Translations under genes and position numbers: made by a program | In this document: positions 58,047-64,000 of the stretch, in pieces | Layout of the letters: the number at the start of each line of letters is the position of its first letter | How positions within the stretch are numbered: the stretch's first letter is position 1 | Source: Sandaracinaceae bacterium | Lineage (GTDB): Bacteria; Myxococcota_A; Polyangia; Polyangiales; Houyiibacteriaceae | Assembly (NCBI GenBank): GCA_020633075.1 | Contig: JACKEI010000002.1 | Span: forward strand, 1,178,001-1,242,000 | Direction: 5' to 3' | Length of the DNA stretch: 64,000 bases | The notes under the pieces: model-generated | Seen by the model: the letters and a program-made list of their open reading frames with translations, nothing else | Told to the model about the DNA's origin: nothing | Databases searched by the model: none

Positions 58047-58065
58047 TGGCTGCGAATTGCAGCCA
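58047..58065. promoter_or_regulatory. Inverted repeat in the GT2/HTTM divergent region
   Basis: Arms TGGCTGC (58047-58053) and GCAGCCA (58059-58065) with a 5-base spacer (GAATT), in the 190 bases between the divergent starts of the GT2 gene and the HTTM-unit gene. Possible regulator site. Confidence 0.35.
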
Positions 58066-58079
58066 ACACACCGGAACTG

Positions 58080-58093
58080 TTGATGCGCATCAA
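58080..58093. promoter_or_regulatory. Perfect 14-base palindrome in the GT2/HTTM divergent region
   Basis: TTGATGCGCATCAA is self-complementary with no spacer, 37 bases before the ATG of the downstream plus-strand gene. Together with the repeat at 58047-58065 it makes this a likely control region. Confidence 0.4.
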
Positions 58094-58129
58094 GACAAGC
58101 GCGGCGGGAGCGGTCATGCTGGCCGGGCA

Positions 58130-58804
58130 ATGAACCGTCTGAAGCAACACTGGCCCGCCGTGCGCGCCGTGTTCCTGACCTTGGTGATCCTCCACGCGAT
58201 CGTGTACGGCATCCAGACTCCCGTGCTGTCCATCCAGCGGCTCGAGCACGAGTACTGGCAGCCCCTGATTGGGCGCGTGCAGGGCCTCACCGGCGACAAC
58301 GAAGCGGAGAGCCGGGCCCGCATCTCCCGCTACAGCCAGCAGCTGGCCAACGCCAAGTCCTACGTCACCTGGCCGCTGGCGTGGCTGTATGGGCTGCTGC
58401 GCGCGGGCCAGACCTGGAACATGTTCGACGGCGCCGAGCAGCAGTCGTTCCAGCTCTACATCGACATGCGTCGGGAGGGCACGGACACCTGGGAGGTCCT
58501 CTACACGGCGCACGACCCCACGGCTGCCTTCGAGGCAGAGCGCCTCGAGTATCGGCGCGTTCAAGCCTGCTACATCGCCTTCGACGCCGCCGCCCCAGGG
58601 CCCTACTACCCTTTCACGCGCTGGGTCGCCAAGCGCGTCTTCTACACCTTCGAGGACGCTGACGAGGTGCGCGTGCGCATGCGGCGTCTGGACTATCGGG
58701 ACCGCGCCGTCCGCGAGGCGCGCCCCGAGCGGACTCTCTGGGCCCACGGTGTGCGCATCACGCGCGCTCAGTTCGAGCGAGACATGGCAGCGCTGCATGA
58801 CTGA
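58130..58804 (+). CDS. Membrane-anchored protein preceding the HTTM gene
   Basis: Protein of 224 residues with a single N-terminal helix (about 11-32) and a mostly extracytoplasmic domain rich in Arg, Tyr and Trp (YYPFTRWVAKRVFYTF near 162-177). No recognised domain. The stop overlaps the start of the HTTM gene by eight bases, so the two are translated together and probably form a complex. In several bacteria HTTM proteins sit beside such small partners, which I take as family context and not proof. Confidence 0.7.
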   Translation: MNRLKQHWPAVRAVFLTLVILHAIVYGIQTPVLSIQRLEHEYWQPLIGRVQGLTGDNEAESRARISRYSQQLANAKSYVTWPLAWLYGLLRAGQTWNMFDGAEQQSFQLYIDMRREGTDTWEVLYTAHDPTAAFEAERLEYRRVQACYIAFDAAAPGPYYPFTRWVAKRVFYTFEDADEVRVRMRRLDYRDRAVREARPERTLWAHGVRITRAQFERDMAALHD

Positions 58805-59816
58805 TCACCTCGACGCATCCGGCTGGCGTGGCCGTGCCGCTCGCTACGTCGCGCTCTGGGACGAGCGTGAGCCGGCTACGGCGCTGGCCCTGCTCCGCAT
58901 CGTGATGGGCTGCGTGCTCGCCTACGACCTCATCTACCTGGTGTGCCTGGACCTGACGCTCACCATCTTCGACGACGTGAACGCGTACAACCTGGGCTAC
59001 TCGAGCGAGCTCAGCGTTCAGCCGCTCGTCCGGGAGCTGCTCGGGCCCGGTCCGCTCGCGATCTACGTGGTGGTCTACGGGGGCATCGCCGCGGCGCTGC
59101 TGTTCGCAGCCGGGTTCATGACGCGCGTGTCGGGTGTGCTGGTGCTGGTGACCCAGGTGCAGCTGGCGGCCCTCTACGTGGACGGGAACCGCGGCATCGA
59201 TCAGCTGCTGCGCCTCGCGATTCTGCTGCTCGTGCTGAGCCGCAGCCACGAGACCCTGTCCGTGGACGCGCGCCTGAGGCACGGGCAGTGGGCGCGTCCG
59301 TCGGTCTTGGTGCCGGCGTGGCCGCGCTACATGATCATCATGCAGCTGGTGTGGCTCTACACGTCCGCCGCCATCAGCAAGGAGCACTACCTGTGGTCCT
59401 CGCGCGGGGACTACATGGCCCTGTTCTACATCCTTCGCTACCAGCACTTCGTGCGCTGGGACATGACCTGGCTGCCCGCGTGGGTGACGCAAGTGGGCGC
59501 GTTCACCACCTACTGGTTCGAGGCGCTTGCGGGGCTCATGATCGTCGCGTGTTGGCGCACGCGTCGCGATCCCGCCTGTACGAAGCGCAGCACGCGCGCG
59601 TGGTGGGTCTACAAGCGGGCCTGGATCACCATCGGCGTCGGCCTGCACAGCACGCTCCTGCTCCTGATGAACATCGGCATCTTCACGACGGGCATGCTGG
59701 CCTTCTACTTCTGTTGGATCAGCCCTGCGTTCCTGCAGCGCTTGCCGCCGGGCCGCCTATGGAGCGCGCTGCGCTTCGTGCCGCCGCCCGCTTCGGAGGG
59801 CCAGACGCCTGCGTGA
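58797..59816 (+). CDS. HTTM-domain multi-pass membrane protein
   Basis: Protein of 339 residues with about six to eight helices, resembling the HTTM domain related to vitamin-K-dependent gamma-carboxylase: an N-terminal pair of helices with LLRIVMGCVLAYDLIY (about 32-47), a central region with VTQVQLAALYVDGNRGIDQLLRLAILLLVLS (key NRGIDQLLR), and the segment MIIMQLVWLYTSAAISKEHYLW typical of the family. Biochemical role unknown. The ATG at 58797 overlaps the preceding gene. It ends at a strong hairpin facing the flotillin operon. Confidence 0.8.
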   Translation: MTDHLDASGWRGRAARYVALWDEREPATALALLRIVMGCVLAYDLIYLVCLDLTLTIFDDVNAYNLGYSSELSVQPLVRELLGPGPLAIYVVVYGGIAAALLFAAGFMTRVSGVLVLVTQVQLAALYVDGNRGIDQLLRLAILLLVLSRSHETLSVDARLRHGQWARPSVLVPAWPRYMIIMQLVWLYTSAAISKEHYLWSSRGDYMALFYILRYQHFVRWDMTWLPAWVTQVGAFTTYWFEALAGLMIVACWRTRRDPACTKRSTRAWWVYKRAWITIGVGLHSTLLLLMNIGIFTTGMLAFYFCWISPAFLQRLPPGRLWSALRFVPPPASEGQTPA

Positions 59817-59885
59817 CGACGGCGGGTGGTCGCTCCCCGGTGACGGCCCCGCGTGACCCCTGCAGCGTGCCTTCCCGCAAACGAA

Positions 59886-59918
59886 CGACCCCGCGGGCTG
59901 GTGCAGCGCGCGGGGTCG
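59886..59918. terminator. Bidirectional hairpin between the HTTM gene and the flotillin operon
   Basis: Perfect 10-base arms CGACCCCGCG (59886-59895) and CGCGGGGTCG (59909-59918) with a 13-base loop, in the middle of the 138-base gap between two convergent units (59816 and 59955). No T-tract. It is the longest perfect stem found in the window. Confidence 0.65.
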
Positions 59919-59954
59919 GGCGGTTGGTGGCGATGGTGAGCGGCGACAGCCAGG

Positions 59955-61334
59955 TCAACCCGGTGGGCGCCGGCTGACCGAACCGAAGTTCTGCGGCGGC
60001 GTGTTGGTACGCGCCCGATCCGTCGTTGCCGGCGGCGCCGGGGGGATGTGTCGCGGCGCTGCGGAGCGGGGCGTGGCGGGCTGTCCCAGCTTGGTGCGGA
60101 GGGCCTCGCCGAGATCCACCCCGACGGCGGCCTTCACCTGCTCGTTGGCCGCGACCAGCTGCCCGGCCAAGGAGCCTCCGCCGTTGCCGCTGTTCTCACC
60201 GTCTTTGCCGATGACCGTCAGGCGGTCCACCTTGATCTGGCCGATGGTCCCGCTGACCTGCTTCAGCACCGGCAAGAGCTTCTGCATGAGGAGCACGTCC
60301 CGGCCGGAGCCCGCGCTGCCCGTATAGGTGCGCGCCAGATCGACCAGCACTTGGGCCGTGGCCTTGCCCTGCTCGATGGTGGTGACCGCGTCCGCTTGCG
60401 CGCGCGCGACAGCCTCGGCCCGCTGAGCCATGGCCGGCTGGATGATGTCGCCCTGCAGACGCAGCTGCACCTGCGCGATGCGCGCCTCTTGCATCTGCAC
60501 CTCGGCCTGGGCCTGGGCGACGTCGGCCTGCACGGCGGCCAGCTGCTCGGCAATGACGGCCTGGCGGCGCGTGCGGGCGTCGGCGATGCGGCGCTCGTTC
60601 TCCTTGCGGGCGATCTCGATGGCGGTCTCCAGCTTGGACACCTCACCGCGCATCTGGCTGGTCCACTTGACCTCCGAGGCCTGCGCCTGTGCGGACGCCT
60701 CGGCGATGGCCGCGTCTCGACGGATGTGTGCGCTGCGCATGCGCCCGATGGCGTCCAGGTAGCCCACCTCGTCCGACACGTTCTGGATCTTGAGGGTGTC
60801 CAGCACCAGACCGATGCGGTTGAGGTCGTGCTCGGCCTCCTCCGTGAGCTTCCCGGCGAAGGCCTCCTTGTCTTGGTTGACCTGCTCGGGGGTGAGCGTC
60901 GCGAGCACGCCGCGCAGGTTGCCCTCGAGCGTCTCGCGCGCCACCTGCATGATCTCTTGCCGACTGCGCCCGAGGAAGCGCTCGAGCGCGTTGTGGAGCA
61001 GCGGCAGCTCGCCCGGGATCTTGATGTTGGCCACGCCGTTCACGGAGAGGGGGATGCCGCCCTTCGAGTACGCGTTGGTGACCGCCACCTCGATGATCAT
61101 GTTGGTCAGCTCGATGCGGTCGACCGCCTCGATGATGGGCTTCCGAAGGGTCCGGCCGCCCTTGATGATGCGGTAGCCGACGACGCCGACGGACGACTGC
61201 CGCGTGGTGCCCGAGAACACCAGCACCTCGTTGGGTTGGCAGACGTAGAGCAGGTTGCGGATCATGAAGATGGCGACCAAGGCGGCGACGAAGCCGACGC
61301 CCAAGATGGCCAGGACGGCGATCACGGGACTCAT
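59955..61334 (-). CDS. SPFH/flotillin-like protein, downstream copy
   Basis: Protein of 459 residues: membrane helix (about 2-24), SPFH/band-7 domain (about 30-200), a long Ala/Gln/Glu-rich coiled coil (about 205-330) and a Pro/Gly-rich C-terminal tail (about 415-459). Flotillin-like proteins organise membrane domains as oligomers. The start overlaps the stop of the other SPFH gene as ATGA. The two copies share the order and landmarks such as RPNEALVF or QPNEVLVF and FLGRS, so they look like tandem duplicates that diverged. Confidence 0.88.
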   Translation of the reverse strand: MSPVIAVLAILGVGFVAALVAIFMIRNLLYVCQPNEVLVFSGTTRQSSVGVVGYRIIKGGRTLRKPIIEAVDRIELTNMIIEVAVTNAYSKGGIPLSVNGVANIKIPGELPLLHNALERFLGRSRQEIMQVARETLEGNLRGVLATLTPEQVNQDKEAFAGKLTEEAEHDLNRIGLVLDTLKIQNVSDEVGYLDAIGRMRSAHIRRDAAIAEASAQAQASEVKWTSQMRGEVSKLETAIEIARKENERRIADARTRRQAVIAEQLAAVQADVAQAQAEVQMQEARIAQVQLRLQGDIIQPAMAQRAEAVARAQADAVTTIEQGKATAQVLVDLARTYTGSAGSGRDVLLMQKLLPVLKQVSGTIGQIKVDRLTVIGKDGENSGNGGGSLAGQLVAANEQVKAAVGVDLGEALRTKLGQPATPRSAAPRHIPPAPPATTDRARTNTPPQNFGSVSRRPPG

Positions 61335-62680
61335 GAGGCACCTCGCTCATTGAGGATGGCAGGGATGTTGACGCCCGTGCTCACGGCCAGGGCTTCCATG
61401 ACGCGTCCCACCATCATGGGGTACGCAGAGGCGTACGCGGCCAAGCCGCTGCCGTCGCCTTGGTCGAGGACCGTGACCTCTCCCACCGACACGTCGCTGA
61501 GGTTGGCGACCACGGTGCCCACCAGCTCCTCGAGGTGCTGGATGACGTAGAGCTCCTTCGCGTGGGGGCCCATGCTCTGCCAGGCCTCGCTCAGCAGGCG
61601 CAGCACCTCTACGGCGGCGCGGCCGTTCTCCGCGGTGGGCGCGGCCTCACCGATGGCCAGGATGGCGCGGGCCTCGCGGTTGATGTTGGCGGGCACCACG
61701 ACGTCGGCCTGCAGGCGGCGCTCTTCCACGGACGCGCGCAGGGTGTACAGCTCGCGCTCGGCTTGGGCGCGGGCGGTGCGGGCCGCCATCTCGGCCTCGC
61801 GCTCGATGGCGAGGGCGGCACCGTCCAGCTCGGCGCGCACTTGGCGCAGCTCGTTCTGCTTCTGGATGGTGAGGGTCTCGGCGTGGGCGCGCGCCACCTC
61901 GGCCTTCTGGTGGGCGCCGGCTTGAGCGCTGGTGATCTTCTCTTGCGCTTCGTTCTCGGCGTTCTCGGCGTCGCGCAAGACGGCCGCGATGCGTGGGCGC
62001 CCGAGCGAGTCGAGGTAGCCCGTGTCGTCGTGCACGTTCTGGATCTTGAGCGTGTCCAGCATGAGGCCCAGCTTGTGGAGGTCGTCCTCCGCGGCGTGGA
62101 TCAGGTTCTCCGCGAACTTGAGGCGGTCCTCGTTGACCTCCTCGGGCGTGAGCGACGCGACCACCTCGCGGACGGCTCCCTCCAGGGTCTGCTGGGCCAC
62201 CTGTTGGATCTCTCCGAGTGAGCGCCCCAAGAAGCGCTCCACCGCGTTGCGGATGACCCGGTCGTCCGAGTGGATCTTGACCGTGGCGATGGCGTGGATC
62301 TGGAGCGGGATGTTACCCGCCGAGTAGGCGTTCTGGATGCGGATGTCCACCGGCAGCAGGCGCATGTCCAGACGGTCGACGCGATGCAGGATGGGGATGC
62401 GGATGCCGCGCGCTCCCTGCTTGACGATGGCGTAGGGCAGCACCTCGCCGCCTGGCCCGCGCGACTGCTTGCCGCTGAACACGAGCGCCTCGTTCGGCCG
62501 CGAGATGAGCAGGAACTGCTTCAGCAGCACCACGATCATCAGCAGCGCGAAGGCCAACCCGAGCCCAATCAGACCGGAGCTGATGACCATCTGGAACGCG
62601 TCCATGCCCGCGTCAGGGCTCTCGATTGGGATGGCTTGCGGGTACGCCGGCGGCGTGTAGCCCGTATACGGTTGCGTCAT
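61331..62680 (-). CDS. SPFH/flotillin-like protein, upstream copy
   Basis: Protein of 449 residues: a Tyr/Pro-rich N-terminal tail (TGYTPPAYPQAIP, about 6-18), membrane helix (about 28-52), SPFH domain (about 57-230) and a coiled coil (about 235-345). It lacks the Pro-rich C-terminal tail of its partner. ATG at 62680 follows a GAGAGAGAG stretch. It overlaps the downstream SPFH gene by four bases and lies 62 bases after the NfeD-like stop, with a small hairpin in between. Confidence 0.88.
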   Translation of the reverse strand: MTQPYTGYTPPAYPQAIPIESPDAGMDAFQMVISSGLIGLGLAFALLMIVVLLKQFLLISRPNEALVFSGKQSRGPGGEVLPYAIVKQGARGIRIPILHRVDRLDMRLLPVDIRIQNAYSAGNIPLQIHAIATVKIHSDDRVIRNAVERFLGRSLGEIQQVAQQTLEGAVREVVASLTPEEVNEDRLKFAENLIHAAEDDLHKLGLMLDTLKIQNVHDDTGYLDSLGRPRIAAVLRDAENAENEAQEKITSAQAGAHQKAEVARAHAETLTIQKQNELRQVRAELDGAALAIEREAEMAARTARAQAERELYTLRASVEERRLQADVVVPANINREARAILAIGEAAPTAENGRAAVEVLRLLSEAWQSMGPHAKELYVIQHLEELVGTVVANLSDVSVGEVTVLDQGDGSGLAAYASAYPMMVGRVMEALAVSTGVNIPAILNERGAS

Positions 62681-62708
62681 GTTGAACCCCAGCTCTCTCT
62701 CGTTGCGG

Positions 62709-62727
62709 GCCCCTCGCACGGAGGGGC
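62709..62727 (-). promoter_or_regulatory. Hairpin between the NfeD-like and first SPFH genes
   Basis: Perfect arms GCCCCTC (62709-62715) and GAGGGGC (62721-62727) with a 5-base loop, 15 bases after the NfeD-like stop. It could partially terminate or stabilise the transcript and set the ratio of NfeD to flotillins. Confidence 0.4.
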
Positions 62728-62742
62728 GGTGAAGTCTCGGCC

Positions 62743-63375
62743 TCAGCTGTCTGCGGACATGACCTTGGCGACACGGGCCGTGGTGCCGTCCATCTCGATG
62801 ATCATGACTTCGTCCTGGTTGGCCACGTTGGCTTCGTCCGTGGTGGCGAGGACGTCCACCAGGTTACCGCCAATCTCCACGCGGACCTTCCCGATGCCAC
62901 CGGACTTGGGTGCGACCAGCACGCGGGCGCTCTTGCCCACGAAGTCGCCTGCCTCCGCGACGCGGCCGCTGGTGTCCGAGCCCAGCACGCGCATGGCCTT
63001 CGAGATGCCGAAGCCCGCGGCGGAGCCCATGCCGACCGCGAGCACCGCAGTGATGGCCTCGTGCGACACCAAGCCGAACCCGTCGAACAGCAGACCCGTG
63101 AGCCCGAAGAAGGCCAGAAAGAAGGTCCAGAAGCGCACGGAGGTGAGGGACCACATGATGAAGTCCGCGCCGCCGCCGAAGTCGAGGTCCTTGCTGGCGT
63201 CGTGCCCCGCGTCCGCGCCCGCGTCGGCGTCCGCGTCCAGCTCTGCGCTCGCATCCACGTCTGCGTCCACCTCCGGGCCGTCGGCCTCGAGGCCATCTTT
63301 GCCGCCCAGCAGCAAGGATGCGCCGAGCAGGACGCCCCCGAGAGCGAGCGAGAACATGTAGACCGAAAGCAGCAT
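62743..63375 (-). CDS. NfeD/OB-fold membrane protein of the flotillin operon
   Basis: Protein of 210 residues: an N-terminal helix, a highly acidic Asp/Ala-rich linker (about 30-62; DADVDASAELDADADAG), two or three central helices (about 72-130) and a C-terminal OB-like beta domain (about 140-205: GKSARVLVAPKSGGIGKVRVEIGG as landmark GIGKVRVE). NfeD-type proteins are encoded next to flotillins in many bacteria and act with them in membrane organisation. The acidic linker may bind cations. It is the first gene of the unit, with the promoter probably in 63376-63478. Confidence 0.78.
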   Translation of the reverse strand: MLLSVYMFSLALGGVLLGASLLLGGKDGLEADGPEVDADVDASAELDADADAGADAGHDASKDLDFGGGADFIMWSLTSVRFWTFFLAFFGLTGLLFDGFGLVSHEAITAVLAVGMGSAAGFGISKAMRVLGSDTSGRVAEAGDFVGKSARVLVAPKSGGIGKVRVEIGGNLVDVLATTDEANVANQDEVMIIEMDGTTARVAKVMSADS

Positions 63376-63478
63376 CGAACGACCCCGTGACCCCCAAGGT
63401 GTTGGCGTGTGACAGAGACCCTACCATGGGAACCCCCGAGCGGGGTTGGCGTTCCACTACGGTCGCCGATTGTGGACG
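63376..63478. other. Short intergenic region before the flotillin operon
   Basis: About 100 bases between the kinase stop and the NfeD-like start. It has the lowest local GC of this end and probably carries a promoter, but I see no convincing -10/-35 pair or hairpin. Confidence 0.35.
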
Positions 63479-64000
63479 TCAGTCGACGCGCGGCCCCGGG
63501 GCGCCCAGCGTGAGCCGCAGCGTCTCGAAGCCGGTGTCGGCGACACGTGCGTCGAAGCGCTCCGCGTCGGCTTCGTCGCAGAAGAAGGCGATGGCCACGT
63601 CCCCTCCGCCGGCGCCGCTGGGCTTGGCGGCCCCGCCGCAGCGGGCGGCCAGGTCCGCCACCGCGCGCAGGTGCTCTTCGACGATGGGCGCGCCTGCGGC
63701 GTCCCCCAGCGCGCGCATGGCCTCGTGATAGCGCGCCGCGAGGGGCAAGAGGGCTGCTGCAGAGCCCGCCGCGAAGGTCGTCGCGAAGGCCTCCGCCGCG
63801 TCTGCAAGCTCCCTCTGGTGCGCGGCGTAGGGTCCGGGGTCGCGCGCCTTGAAGCGCTTCACCTGGCCGACTAGGTCGCTGGTGCGCGCCGCGTGGCCGG
63901 TCCACACGACGCGCGTGGTGAGGCCCGCCGGAGCGCGCAGCGGAGCGCAGGTGGGCAGCTGCTGGCTGCCGGGCGGGGCGGGCTGGAAGCGGATGTAGCC
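63479..64000 (-). CDS. Phosphomevalonate kinase, C-terminal part (runs off the window)
   Basis: The last 173 residues of a GHMP-family kinase; the 5-prime end is beyond base 64000. The segment VVWTGHAARTSDLV resembles phosphomevalonate kinase (the region around GW..ASTS.LV), and PSGAGGGDVAIAF near the C-terminus is the conserved GSGAGG-type glycine motif of this subfamily. The enzyme would add a second phosphate to mevalonate phosphate in isoprenoid synthesis. This fits organisms that use the mevalonate route, as myxobacteria do. Without the ATP-binding N-terminal half, mevalonate kinase cannot be fully excluded. Confidence 0.75.
   Translation of the reverse strand, partial: GYIRFQPAPPGSQQLPTCAPLRAPAGLTTRVVWTGHAARTSDLVGQVKRFKARDPGPYAAHQRELADAAEAFATTFAAGSAAALLPLAARYHEAMRALGDAAGAPIVEEHLRAVADLAARCGGAAKPSGAGGGDVAIAFFCDEADAERFDARVADTGFETLRLTLGAPGPRVD

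Noticed and set aside
1..64000. Search for tRNA, rRNA, insertion-sequence ends, integrase genes, restriction or toxin-antitoxin genes
   Set aside because: None could be supported by eye. Composition and codon use look uniform, so I see no evidence of a recently acquired island.

Overview
The window is about 64 kb of very GC-rich (roughly 70%) bacterial chromosome, densely coded on both strands. It has frequent GTG starts and many 1-4 base start/stop overlaps. I see no rRNA, tRNA, insertion sequence, phage gene or CRISPR array. The gene content suggests a myxobacterium-like member of Myxococcota: two eukaryote-type Ser/Thr kinases plus a PP2C phosphatase, many large Asp/Gly-rich lipoproteins, an LCM-type methyltransferase, a flotillin/NfeD locus and a phosphomevalonate kinase fragment. 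This placement is inferred from gene content and style; no marker tree was made.

Layout. 0.1-9.5 kb (minus strand) is a run of a ClpB-like ATPase with an eroded first ATPase ring, an alpha/beta-hydrolase lipoprotein, a DUF3604 protein, a parvulin-type isomerase, a HupE/UreJ-type membrane protein and a MauG/cytochrome c peroxidase lipoprotein. 9.6-15 kb holds RraB, an MscS channel, a thioesterase, an SRPBCC protein, and an SGNH-like plus MBOAT O-acyltransferase pair. 15-20 kb has a huge glycine-rich lipoprotein, a multi-pass Ser/Thr kinase and a lone cyclic-nucleotide-binding domain. 20-25.8 kb has rplU-rpmA, a methyltransferase, an NRDE protein, a lipoprotein, a YhbY-like protein and a translationally coupled run of unknowns. 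25.9-31 kb has pyruvate kinase, two coupled unknown envelope proteins, a second kinase and an outer-membrane-like protein.

31-44 kb (mixed strands) has htpG, a thioredoxin-like lipoprotein, a methyltransferase and an ATC-hydrolase-family protein, glnS, a lone histidine-kinase-like protein, a GMC oxidoreductase, Ig-like and CAP-domain lipoproteins, thymidine kinase and a TerB-like protein. 44-54 kb has purL, an isocitrate/isopropylmalate-type dehydrogenase, a PP2C phosphatase, a PECR-type reductase behind a FadR-like palindrome, and serS. 54-64 kb has a metallophosphoesterase, murB, a Cys-rich lipoprotein, a processive GT2 glycosyltransferase divergent from a two-gene HTTM unit, the flotillin-flotillin-NfeD operon, and the C-terminal part of phosphomevalonate kinase running off the window.

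How it works together. Housekeeping genes (rplU, rpmA, pyk, glnS, purL, serS, murB, htpG, tdk) are scattered among envelope and signalling genes. The parts most worth attention are the DUF3604-PpiC-HupE-peroxidase cluster, the ClpB homologue with lost D1 catalytic motifs, the FadR-like operator before the SDR reductase, the flotillin/NfeD unit, and strong GC hairpins at several convergent gene ends that mostly lack T-tracts.
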